Shown here piece after piece: positions 1 through 6,178 of a stretch of DNA of 7,022 nt (position 1 is its first letter; each line of letters begins with the position of its first letter). The DNA comes from Chitinophagales bacterium. GTDB lineage: Bacteria; Bacteroidota; Bacteroidia; Chitinophagales; Chitinophagaceae. A program made the translations under genes and the position numbers. The stretch covers positions 1-7,022 of the forward strand of contig JANXYS010000467.1 of the NCBI GenBank assembly GCA_025355935.1, read 5' to 3'. Under the pieces are notes generated by a model. The model was not told where the DNA came from and searched no databases. It was given only the letters and a program-made list of their open reading frames with translations.

Positions 1-179
1 GCCACGCTAAGTTCTACGACACCCAAGCTAGCAGCGAAGTGTCCGCCATGAACACTCACAACGTCAACAATATACTGTCTGAGCTCATCGCAAACTTGTT
101 GCAATTGATCTTTGCTAAGTTTCTTTAAGTCTGCAGGCGAATTTATTTTTTGAAGTAAGACTCCCGGAGTGATCTCCAT
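1..179 (-). CDS. dxs: 1-deoxy-D-xylulose-5-phosphate synthase, N-terminal fragment (cut by window edge)
   Basis: The minus strand from the ATG at 179 reads 59 codons without a stop and runs off the window start. The peptide begins MEITPGVLLQKINSPADLKK and continues with CDELRQYIVDVVS (residues 30-42) and GGHFAASLGVVELSV (residues 45-59). These align with the start of E. coli Dxs (CDELRRYLLDSVS, GHFASGLGTVELTV). His47 corresponds to E. coli His49, an active-site histidine of this thiamine-diphosphate enzyme. Dxs condenses pyruvate and glyceraldehyde 3-phosphate in the cytoplasm to make deoxyxylulose 5-phosphate, the first step of the MEP isoprenoid pathway and a precursor for thiamine and pyridoxal. 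Only about a tenth of the usual ~630 residues is visible. Nothing suggests it is broken; the window simply ends. It is divergent from the following gene and has no obvious functional link to the sugar cluster. Confidence 0.93.
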   Translation of the reverse strand, partial: MEITPGVLLQKINSPADLKKLSKDQLQQVCDELRQYIVDVVSVHGGHFAASLGVVELSV

Positions 180-197
180 ATTAATATATTTAAAGTT

Positions 198-205
198 CAA
201 AGATA
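198..205 (-). promoter_or_regulatory. Possible -7 box of the dxs promoter (TATCTTTG)
   Basis: On the minus strand 205-198 reads TATCTTTG, an exact match to the Bacteroidota -7 consensus TAnnTTTG, 18 bases before the dxs ATG. No TTG element lies at the usual distance upstream (19-21 bases); the nearest, at 239-237, is about 31 bases away. The implied leader would be only about 12 bases. The match is therefore suggestive rather than strong. Confidence 0.35.
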
Positions 206-235
206 AGTTTTTATCTTTTTGACGTCTTTAGATAA
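199..235. repeat. Inverted-repeat cluster of AGATAA/TTATCT half-sites
   Basis: Positions 199-206 (AAAGATAA) and 211-218 (TTATCTTT) form a perfect 8-bp inverted repeat with a 4-base spacer. A third half-site, AGATAA at 230-235, pairs with TTATCT at 211-216 to form a second dyad whose centre is the palindrome GACGTC (221-226). The first dyad overlaps the candidate dxs -7 box. This could be a binding site for a regulator of dxs or of the divergent gene at 389, or chance structure in AT-rich DNA. Confidence 0.4.
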
Positions 236-388
236 ACAAGCCTGCCGGGTGAAAGTTCAAATATTGTTCGATCATCCTGCTGCTGAGTGAGATTCCCCTT
301 TTTGCCGCTATAGCGCAATTATTTAGGTAAAACTAAATTTTCAGGATAATATTTTGTGTAACTTCCCCACCATAAAATATAATTAACT

Positions 389-1264
389 ATGACAAGTCGC
401 AGAACTTTTCTAAAAACATCCGGTTTGCTAACAGCAGGCCTGATGTTACAGCCATCTGACCTGATGAAAATGCGTGGTAAAGCCGGTATTCAACTCTATT
501 CACTTCGCGATATTATCGGAAAAGACCCAAAAACAGTGATCGGCCAGGTTGCCCAGGCAGGATACAAAGAAGTTGAAATGTATGGCCTGACCGCCGATAC
601 CAAATTTTTCGGTATGACGGTACCTGAATTTGCAAATCTCCTGAAAGCTAACAAACTTACAAGCCCGAGCGGACACTATGCCCCCGAGAAATTTCTTTTT
701 GACAATGGTAACGGTGATGACGTAAAACGCTTATGCGATGTAGGCCATCAGATGGGCCACGAATATATTGTTATCCCGTACCTCACAGAAGACCGCCGCA
801 AAACTATTGAGCAATATAAAGTACTGGCTGCGCGGATCAACCTTGCTGGCAAAATCGTAAAAGAATCGGGCCTACAGCTGGCTTATCATAATCACGACTT
901 TGAGTTTGCGGATCATAACGGTCAAAAAGGCTACGATGTACTGTTGAAAAGCACTGACCCAGATCTCCTAAAAATGGAGTCAGATCTTTACTGGATAGTT
1001 CGTGCCGGGTACGATCCGATTGATCTTTTTAAAGCCAATCCCGGACGTTTTCCTATGTGGCATGTCAAAGACATGGATAAGTTGGACCGCACTAAGAATA
1101 CTGAGGTTGGAAATGGAAGTATAGACTTCAAAAATATTTTCAAGTATGTTCAGTTAGCAGGGGCAAAACATTTTTACATGGAGCAGGAAAACAATTACAA
1201 GCCCGATTTCATTGGCAGTGTTTCAGCGAGCAGTAAGTATATGAAGAAAAAACTTTTATCTTAA
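389..1264 (+). CDS. Tat-exported sugar phosphate isomerase/epimerase-family TIM-barrel protein
   Basis: The 291-residue product starts with a twin-arginine signal, SRRTFLKTSG (residues 3-12), followed by a short hydrophobic stretch (13-20), so it is probably exported folded to the periplasm. The rest is a xylose-isomerase-like TIM barrel (AP endonuclease 2 superfamily, COG1082). Visible landmarks are GIQLYSLRD (33-41), EVEMYG (61-66), YHNHDFEF (166-173), ESDLYW (197-202), MWHVKDMD (223-230), GNGSIDF (241-247) and YMEQE (263-267). By analogy with inosose dehydratase-type relatives, D199, H225 and E265, with a glutamate or histidine earlier in the chain, could hold a divalent metal. Such proteins isomerise, epimerise or (de)hydrate keto-sugars; the substrate cannot be read from the sequence. 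It stands alone on the plus strand and converges on a DUF1080 gene, which suggests a role in the same sugar pathway. Its stop codon lies inside the terminator palindrome. Confidence 0.88.
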   Translation: MTSRRTFLKTSGLLTAGLMLQPSDLMKMRGKAGIQLYSLRDIIGKDPKTVIGQVAQAGYKEVEMYGLTADTKFFGMTVPEFANLLKANKLTSPSGHYAPEKFLFDNGNGDDVKRLCDVGHQMGHEYIVIPYLTEDRRKTIEQYKVLAARINLAGKIVKESGLQLAYHNHDFEFADHNGQKGYDVLLKSTDPDLLKMESDLYWIVRAGYDPIDLFKANPGRFPMWHVKDMDKLDRTKNTEVGNGSIDFKNIFKYVQLAGAKHFYMEQENNYKPDFIGSVSASSKYMKKKLLS

Positions 1265-1308
1265 GCATAAAAAAAACCGCTGAAATCAGCGGTTTTTTTT
1301 ATGCTTAA
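1261..1308. terminator. Bidirectional intrinsic terminator, perfect 23-bp palindrome
   Basis: Arms 1261-1283 and 1286-1308 are perfectly complementary, with AA at the centre. The GC core is CCGCTG (1277-1282) and CAGCGG (1287-1292) around a 4-base loop. It is flanked by eight A (1269-1276) and eight T (1293-1300), so the transcript from either strand has a GC stem followed by a U run. It lies between the convergent stop codons at 1264 and 1315 and should end transcription of both genes. The TAA stop of the plus-strand gene (1262-1264) is part of the left arm. Confidence 0.95.
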
Positions 1309-1314
1309 TAAATA

Positions 1315-2082
1315 TTATAGCTCTTTAATCATGATATTTTTAAACCAAACCATGTTGCCGTGATCCTGTAATGATATCTTCCCTTTTTTATAAGTTCCGA
1401 AATCAGGGTAAGCCTTAAACTTACTTCCCGCTACCATGCTTTTCCAATTATCATCCCACATTGTAGTGCTAACAACGTTGGTTCCGTTTAAGAAAAGATC
1501 CAGCTTTCCCTTGTTTGCTACAATTTCGGCGTGATTCCACTCGCCCGCCGGTTTAACAGGTTCGCTGCTTGAACTAATAAGATCATACAAGTCGCCGGCT
1601 CTGTGTTTTGGAATCTTGGCATCAGGATGGCCATTATTGTCCAGTACCTGCATTTCCGGACCGGTATACCAAACATATTTATATTTTGCAGAATCTTCGT
1701 GCACAAAGAAGATGATCCCGCTGTTTCCGTTTTTCGCAATTTTCCAATCTAGTTTTAAATGGAAATTTTCATACTCTTTCTCAGTAAGAATATCACCACC
1801 GCCGTTGGTTTGCCAGCCTTCTTTTTTTGAGGTATCCAGGTACAGCGCACCGTCCGCAACCTTCCAAAGACTACCGATAGTGGTTTTTCCATAACTATGC
1901 CATCCGGCCGTGGTTTTGCCGTCAAACAACGATACAAAACCCGTGGTGTCGTCAGTGGACTTCATCGCATTTGTTGAGCTGCTGCTGTCAGTTGTATTGC
2001 TCATAGTCTTAGAATTTTTGGCGCTGTTACAGCTCATGATGGCAATTGCTGCTGCAACGGCAGGTAATAACATTTTTTTCAT
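1315..2082 (-). CDS. DUF1080 (3-keto-disaccharide hydrolase family) lipoprotein
   Basis: The product is 255 residues from the ATG at 2082. I prefer this start over an in-frame ATG at 2106 because it gives a clean lipoprotein signal, MKKMLLPAVAAAIAIMSC, with Cys18 as the lipidated residue; the longer form would prepend eight polar residues (MCGLKNKH). A Ser/Thr-rich linker (about 19-48) precedes one PF06439 domain with a concanavalin/lectin-like fold. Family landmarks are SLFDGKTTAGWH (51-62), GNSGIIFFV (119-127), PEMQVLDN (142-149), HRAGDLYD (160-167), GEWNHAEIV (180-188), GKISLQDHG (234-242) and VWFKNIMIKEL (245-255). The family is associated with cleavage of 3-keto-glycosides; in Bacteroides a member has been described as a 3-keto-glycoside lyase (from memory). 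It is the last gene of the minus-strand cluster, 64 bases after the cytochrome gene, and is expected to be membrane-anchored facing the periplasm. Confidence 0.92.
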   Translation of the reverse strand: MKKMLLPAVAAAIAIMSCNSAKNSKTMSNTTDSSSSTNAMKSTDDTTGFVSLFDGKTTAGWHSYGKTTIGSLWKVADGALYLDTSKKEGWQTNGGGDILTEKEYENFHLKLDWKIAKNGNSGIIFFVHEDSAKYKYVWYTGPEMQVLDNNGHPDAKIPKHRAGDLYDLISSSSEPVKPAGEWNHAEIVANKGKLDLFLNGTNVVSTTMWDDNWKSMVAGSKFKAYPDFGTYKKGKISLQDHGNMVWFKNIMIKEL

Positions 2083-2098
2083 ATGCTTGTTTTTTAAC

Positions 2099-2119
2099 CC
2101 GCACAAAAGATAGGTGCGG
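2099..2119. repeat. Small hairpin between the cytochrome c and DUF1080 genes
   Basis: CCGCAC (2099-2104) and GTGCGG (2114-2119) form a 6-bp GC-rich stem with a 9-base loop in the 64-base spacer. On the minus strand it lies downstream of the cytochrome stop and 16 bases before the DUF1080 start. No U run follows it in either direction, so it is not a standard terminator. It might stabilise or process the mRNA between the two cistrons. Confidence 0.45.
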
Positions 2120-2146
2120 ATAAATTATAAATAGAAAAACTTTAAT

Positions 2147-2536
2147 TTATTCTTTCAGCAACATGATGTATTTGACCATCTGCACTGCGTCTTCCTTGCT
2201 TAGTGAGGCGTGCGGCGGCATAGGTGCTTCGCCCCAAACTCCTGAACCTCCTTTGATGATCTTCCCGGCAAGCATGCTGTAAGTGGAATCGTTAGAAGGG
2301 TATTTGGCGGCAACAGCGCTATAGGCAGGGCCAGTGGACTGTTCATTCAGCTTATGGCATGTAAAACAGTCAGATTTAGCTACAAGGGCCAGCCCCTTGT
2401 CATAGTCAGGATTGTCCATTGCCGTAGCCTTTTTTTCAGGAACCGCTGCGGCATCAGTTTTTTCATTTTGTTTCGGAGGACTGCTACAGGCGAATATGCC
2501 CACTGCAATGGCGGCAATTAAAAGACTTTTTTTCAT
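2147..2536 (-). CDS. Lipoprotein c-type cytochrome (class I, single haem)
   Basis: The 129-residue product has a lipoprotein signal (MKKSLLIAAIAVGIFAC, Cys17), a Pro/Ala/Lys-rich tether to about residue 43, and a small cytochrome c domain. The haem attachment motif is CFTCH (57-61), with His61 as proximal ligand; Met106 in EAPMPPH is the likely distal ligand. The ending SKEDAVQMVKYIMLL (113-127) is the usual C-terminal helix of c551/c552-type cytochromes. It should be lipid-anchored in the periplasm and carry single electrons between a dehydrogenase and the respiratory chain. It lies 20 bases after the upstream isomerase-like gene, so probably shares its transcript. The upstream AAAAAAGAGAAT could act as a weak ribosome-binding site. 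Its place in a sugar cluster suggests it accepts electrons from a periplasmic sugar dehydrogenase, but none is visible in this window. Confidence 0.92.
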   Translation of the reverse strand: MKKSLLIAAIAVGIFACSSPPKQNEKTDAAAVPEKKATAMDNPDYDKGLALVAKSDCFTCHKLNEQSTGPAYSAVAAKYPSNDSTYSMLAGKIIKGGSGVWGEAPMPPHASLSKEDAVQMVKYIMLLKE

Positions 2537-2556
2537 ATTCTCTTTTTTATAGGTTT

Positions 2557-3609
2557 TTAAAGGCCAAGTACAGCCCGGTTAAAATTTTCATCAGATGATG
2601 TATCAGCAAAATCATCGAAGGCACGATCGGTTACCTTTATAATATGATCACGAATAAACGGTGCTCCTTCGCGGGCGCCATCCTCGGGGTGTTTTATACA
2701 ACATTCCCATTCAAGTACTGCCCAGCCTTTGTAATCGTACTGTGCAAGTTTGCTAAAGATAGCTTTAAAATTTACCTGCCCATCTCCCAATGAACGGAAG
2801 CGCCCTGCCCTGTTAAGCCAGCTTTGATAGCCCCCGTACACACCCTGGCGGCCAGTAGGATTAAATTCCGCGTCCTTAACATGAAACATCCGGATTTTCT
2901 CATGATAAATATCGATGAATGAAAGGTAATCCAGGCATTGAAGTATAAAATGAGATGGGTCATATAGAAGGCATGCCCTGGAATGATTGTTCACGCTCTC
3001 AAGAAACAGTTCGTAACTGATGCCGTCGTGAATGTCTTCTCCCGCATGAGTTTCATAGCAAAGATCTATGCCATGTTCCTCAAACACATTTAGTATAGGA
3101 ACCCACCGTTTGCCAAGTTCTTCGAAACCAGTCTCTACCAAGCCCTGCGGGCGCTGGGGCCAGGGATATACCGTATGCCATAGCAACGCACCGCTAAACG
3201 TGGCGCAGGCGTTAAGCCCAAGATTTTGAGATGCTTTTGCAGCAAATTTTAATTGACTAATTGCCCATTCATTCCGGGCTTTGCTGTTTCCGTGTACTTC
3301 TTTGGGTGCAAAGCCGTCAAATAAGGCATCATATGCGGGATTCACAGCTATAAGCTGACCTTGCAGGTGAGTACTTAATTCTGATATTTGCAAGCCGCAA
3401 CCTTCTACTACGCCTTTAATTTCATCAGCATAGGTTTTACTCTCTGCTGCCTTTTGCAGATCAATTACCCGGCTATCCCAGGAAGGAATTTGCACTGCCT
3501 TAAATCCAAGACCCTTTGCCCAGGTACAAATATTCTGCAGATTATTAAATGGAGCGTCATTACCAAGGAACTGTGCTAAAAAAATTCCGGGGCCCTTTAC
3601 TGTTTGCAT
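2557..3609 (-). CDS. Cytoplasmic sugar phosphate isomerase/epimerase-family TIM-barrel protein
   Basis: The 350-residue product has no signal peptide and belongs to the xylose-isomerase-like TIM-barrel group (PF01261, COG1082). It is longer than the ~290-residue members because of a loop at about 247-272 (with GVYGGYQSW) and a C-terminal tail after 320. The metal site can be placed with fair confidence at E186 (CYETHAGE), D217 (YDPSH), H243 (MFHVKD) and E300 (VLEWE), with H188 and H220 next to it, the pattern of epimerases and keto-sugar dehydratases in this fold. The likely reaction is isomerisation, epimerisation or (de)hydration of a keto-sugar made by the neighbouring oxidoreductase. Only three bases separate it from that gene's stop codon, so the two are almost certainly co-transcribed and probably translationally coupled. 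The exact substrate is unknown. Confidence 0.9.
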   Translation of the reverse strand: MQTVKGPGIFLAQFLGNDAPFNNLQNICTWAKGLGFKAVQIPSWDSRVIDLQKAAESKTYADEIKGVVEGCGLQISELSTHLQGQLIAVNPAYDALFDGFAPKEVHGNSKARNEWAISQLKFAAKASQNLGLNACATFSGALLWHTVYPWPQRPQGLVETGFEELGKRWVPILNVFEEHGIDLCYETHAGEDIHDGISYELFLESVNNHSRACLLYDPSHFILQCLDYLSFIDIYHEKIRMFHVKDAEFNPTGRQGVYGGYQSWLNRAGRFRSLGDGQVNFKAIFSKLAQYDYKGWAVLEWECCIKHPEDGAREGAPFIRDHIIKVTDRAFDDFADTSSDENFNRAVLGL

Positions 3610-3612
3610 GTC

Positions 3613-4779
3613 TTAAATTTTATTATCGGTCCATTTCTGATCACTTTGCGATGATGCAACAACATTTTCAATGAATGCCATTCCTCGTACTCCGTCCTCA
3701 ACACCGGGGAAATCAAGCCATTCTTTCTTAGGCTCCTGGTTATTTAATCTGGCATCTACAGTTAGCGCAAAATTTCTATACAAATTACCGAAAGCCTCGA
3801 GGTACCCTTCAGGATGACCACCCGGCGTGCGGCAATTATGCGTAGCATAGCTCGACAAACTGTTGGTGTAATTGGTACCCGCGCGCAATATTTGTGCGGG
3901 TGCATCAAGCCATTTTGCAATTAAAGTATTAGGTTCCATTTGCGCCCATTCCAAGCCACCCTTCTCACCATATACTTTAATCTTTAAGGCATTCTCTTCT
4001 CCCGCGGCGATTTGCGTAGCAACAAGAATTCCGGCCGCACCATTATCAAATTTCAGTAACACATTTCCGTCGTCATCCAGCATCCTCCCTTCCACTACAA
4101 CATTCAGATCTGCGCATAATTGAGTAATTTTCAGTCCCGAAATATATTCGGCAAGCTGGGCTGCATGTGTTCCTATGTCGCCCATACTCCCGCTTTTACC
4201 TGATTTTTTAGGATCAGTCCGCCAGGCAGCCTGCGCATTTCCTTCACGCTCAGATAACTTGCTTAGCCATCCCTGGGGGTACTCCACCATAACTTTCCTC
4301 ACTTTACCCAACGCGCCCTCCTGCACCATTTGCCGTGCCTGCTTTACCATAGGGTAACCACTGTAAGTGTGCGTCAGTAAAAGAATGAGCCCCGTTTCCT
4401 CCACTTTTGCTTTTAGTAATTTTGACTCTTCCAGTGTGAATGTCATTGGCTTTTCGAGCACTACGTTAAAACCTTTTTCCAGTGCCATCATCGCGGGGGC
4501 AAAATGAGCAAAGTTGGGAGTAACAATAGTAACAAAATCGAGTCGCTTTTCAGGGGGCATTAAAGCCTCTTTTTCAAGCATGGTTTCGAATGTAGTGTAT
4601 ATGCGATCCTCCTTCAGGAACAACATCCGGCCAGAATCTATCGCATCATCGGGGTTGATACTTAGTGCTCCCGCAACCAATTCTACAAGACCGTCCATGT
4701 TTGCCGCAATGCGGTGAATGGCACCGATAAATGCATCTTTACCGCCGCCGATCATTCCCATCCTTAATTTACGATTCAT
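3613..4779 (-). CDS. Gfo/Idh/MocA family NAD(P)-dependent sugar oxidoreductase
   Basis: The 388-residue cytoplasmic protein has the usual two domains. The N-terminal Rossmann fold (about 1-130) has the dinucleotide loop MGMIGGGKDAFIG (7-19), TIVTPNFAHF (84-93) and the family signature EKP (109-111), whose lysine is normally catalytic. The C-terminal alpha/beta domain contains GDIGTHAAQLAEY (200-212), in which D201 and H205 match the conserved DxGxH catalytic pair. Members interconvert a sugar hydroxyl and ketone, often at C3, using NAD(H) or NADP(H). The loop is longer than the common GxGxxG form, which is typical of a subfamily and is not a defect. It is the first gene of the minus-strand cluster, with an A-rich leader (AAATAAAAAAAG) before the ATG. 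It could make the 3-keto-sugar or reduce it back; the sequence does not decide. Confidence 0.93.
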   Translation of the reverse strand: MNRKLRMGMIGGGKDAFIGAIHRIAANMDGLVELVAGALSINPDDAIDSGRMLFLKEDRIYTTFETMLEKEALMPPEKRLDFVTIVTPNFAHFAPAMMALEKGFNVVLEKPMTFTLEESKLLKAKVEETGLILLLTHTYSGYPMVKQARQMVQEGALGKVRKVMVEYPQGWLSKLSEREGNAQAAWRTDPKKSGKSGSMGDIGTHAAQLAEYISGLKITQLCADLNVVVEGRMLDDDGNVLLKFDNGAAGILVATQIAAGEENALKIKVYGEKGGLEWAQMEPNTLIAKWLDAPAQILRAGTNYTNSLSSYATHNCRTPGGHPEGYLEAFGNLYRNFALTVDARLNNQEPKKEWLDFPGVEDGVRGMAFIENVVASSQSDQKWTDNKI

Positions 4780-4960
4780 CTTTTTTTATTTACAGGGACT
4801 AAATATAATTTTAAAAATCTACACTCATCTGCATAACAAAAAATCTTTTTAAAATTTTTTGTTCCCGATAACTACTATACAAAAAAAAATAGAAATTGTA
4901 CAGCTGCATTGAAATTATTCATAAATTACAATCCCTTTTTGCAACAAACCAATTAGCTAT
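4780..4960. promoter_or_regulatory. Divergent AT-rich promoter region of the oxidoreductase cluster and the permease pair
   Basis: These 181 bases separate the two divergent transcription units. On the minus strand TAGATTTT (4821-4814) matches seven of eight positions of the Bacteroidota -7 box and would give a leader of about 28 bases; a TTG at 4839-4837 is only 15 bases upstream, shorter than usual. On the plus strand I found no good -7/-33 pair. The region also has a nine-A run (4881-4889), GAAATT repeated at 4892-4897 and 4911-4916, and the inverted repeat listed separately. Confidence 0.5.
4835..4863. repeat. Perfect 10-bp inverted repeat, possible operator
   Basis: AACAAAAAAT (4835-4844) and ATTTTTTGTT (4854-4863) are exact reverse complements with a 9-base spacer, so their centres are 19 bases apart (about two helical turns). 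The repeat lies just upstream of, and overlaps, the weak TTG/TAGATTTT promoter candidate of the minus-strand cluster. The composition is almost pure A/T, so chance is a real alternative. Confidence 0.4.
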
Positions 4961-6169
4961 ATGAGATTAACAACAAGAGTGCAACTATCTGCCATGATGT
5001 TTATGGAATTCTTTATCTGGGGTGGCTGGTTTGTGACGATGGGGACCTATTTAAGCCAGAGCATTCACGCTACCGATGTGCAAAACGGCCTGGCCTACGG
5101 CACTCAGTCTTTAGGCGCGATCATCGCTCCGTTTATTATCGGGCTTATTGCTGATAAGTTTTTTTCTGCTCAGAAGATTCTGGGGCTGCTTCATCTACTT
5201 GGAGCGGCAGTTATGTATTTTATATCCACCAAGGATAATTTTAGTTCTTTTTATCCACTGCTACTCATATATATGATCTGCTTCATGCCTACTCTCGCGT
5301 TAGTAAACTCGGTTGCTCTTAAACAAATCAGCAATGCTGAGAAAGAATTTTCAACCGTTAGGGTATGGGGAACAATTGGATGGATTGTAGCCGGACTTAT
5401 GATTGGCTGGATGGCATGGGAGCAAAATGGGCAGTTGGTGAATACATTTAAAGTTACCGCCGCAGTATCGCTGGTACTTGGATTGTTTAGTTTTACATTA
5501 CCTGATACCCCTCCGGGAAAAGCAGGTACCAAAACCACGTTAAGAGATATTTTAGGACTGGACGCTTTAAGCCTCTTAAAGCAAAAAAACTTCCTGATAT
5601 TTTTTATTGCCTCCATGTTGATTTGTATACCGCTGGCTTTCTACTACCAGGAAACAAATAAATTCTTAAATGAGCTCAAGGTGAGCGGCGCGGCGGCAAA
5701 AATGAGTATAGGCCAGGTTAGCGAAACCTTGTTTATGGTGCTGATGCCCTTATTTTTTGCACGTTTCAACATTAAAAAAATGTTGTTGTTTGGTATGATC
5801 GCCTGGGTGCTTAGATATTTGCTTTTTGGCCTCGGTGATGCAGATGCCGGCATTTGGATGCTTTATATTGGTATAGCCTTACATGGCGTTTGTTATGATT
5901 TCTTCTTCGTAAGCGGCCAAATATATACTGATCAACAGGCCGGAGAGAAAAATCGGTCTTCTGCACAGGGCATGATTACATTGGCAACATACGGTGTTGG
6001 AATGCTCATTGGCTTTTGGGTAGCCGGAATGGTAAGTGAACACTTCAAAACAGCAACCGGTCACGACTGGAAAAACATTTGGATGATTCCTGCGGGTATC
6101 GCTGCGTTTATTACAATATTATTTCTCGTATTTTTTAAAGACAACAAAAAAGTTGTTCAACCTGTTTAA
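4961..6169 (+). CDS. NupG-family major facilitator permease (nucleoside/sugar:H+ symporter-like)
   Basis: The 402-residue inner-membrane protein has about twelve hydrophobic segments and matches E. coli NupG (418 residues) along its length. Shared blocks include FMPTLALVNSV (108-118; FMPTLGLINTI-like), RVWGTIGWI (134-142), LGLDALSLLK (198-207), MSIGQVSETLF (248-258), AWVLRYLLFGLGD (281-293), YDFFFVSGQIY (312-322) and SSAQGM (333-338). The family is PF03825, nucleoside:proton symport. In Bacteroidota, close relatives often stand beside sugar oxidoreductases and isomerase-like genes, so the cargo here may be a sugar or keto-sugar rather than a nucleoside; that is inference from context. It is divergent from the minus-strand cluster and lies nine bases before the next gene, so the two form an operon. 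Confidence 0.92.
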   Translation: MRLTTRVQLSAMMFMEFFIWGGWFVTMGTYLSQSIHATDVQNGLAYGTQSLGAIIAPFIIGLIADKFFSAQKILGLLHLLGAAVMYFISTKDNFSSFYPLLLIYMICFMPTLALVNSVALKQISNAEKEFSTVRVWGTIGWIVAGLMIGWMAWEQNGQLVNTFKVTAAVSLVLGLFSFTLPDTPPGKAGTKTTLRDILGLDALSLLKQKNFLIFFIASMLICIPLAFYYQETNKFLNELKVSGAAAKMSIGQVSETLFMVLMPLFFARFNIKKMLLFGMIAWVLRYLLFGLGDADAGIWMLYIGIALHGVCYDFFFVSGQIYTDQQAGEKNRSSAQGMITLATYGVGMLIGFWVAGMVSEHFKTATGHDWKNIWMIPAGIAAFITILFLVFFKDNKKVVQPV

Positions 6170-6178
6170 TAAGATCAG

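Larger units (their letters stand above)
180..388. promoter_or_regulatory. Divergent spacer between dxs and the Tat-signal TIM-barrel gene
   Basis: This 209-base spacer must hold start signals for both divergent genes. Besides the half-site cluster, it carries a 10-bp direct repeat AAAGTTCAAA at 192-201 and 252-261. For the plus-strand gene the best -7-like string is TAAATTTT at 334-341 (seven of eight positions of TAnnTTTG), with no TTG at the expected distance upstream; TATTTTG at 350-356 is another weak candidate. I found no convincing small gene or RNA here. Confidence 0.4.

Noticed and set aside
1..179. Truncated dxs as a pseudogene
   Set aside because: The reading frame is intact up to the window edge; the truncation comes from the window, not from a mutation.
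2083..2106. Upstream ATG at 2106 as the DUF1080 start
   Set aside because: It would add MCGLKNKH ahead of a textbook lipoprotein signal, and its codons overlap the hairpin; the ATG at 2082 is the simpler start.
1616..2113. Two plus-strand open frames (1616-1894 and 1910-2113)
   Set aside because: Both are antisense to the DUF1080 gene, whose frame has a lipoprotein signal and conserved domain blocks throughout.
2099..2119. Hairpin as an intrinsic terminator after the cytochrome gene
   Set aside because: The stem has only six base pairs and no U run follows on either strand.
3872..4717. Three plus-strand open frames opposite the oxidoreductase
   Set aside because: They are short, have no family resemblance, and overlap a well-supported Gfo/Idh/MocA gene.
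4881..4889. Nine-A run as a phase-variation tract
   Set aside because: It lies in a generally AT-rich intergenic region, outside any coding sequence, and does not sit between recognisable promoter elements.
5251..6064. Three minus-strand open frames opposite the permease
   Set aside because: They are shadows of a permease that matches NupG along its length.
4961..6169. Permease as evidence for nucleoside salvage
   Set aside because: No nucleoside hydrolase, phosphorylase or kinase gene is nearby; all neighbours are sugar-type enzymes, so the family name alone is not enough.
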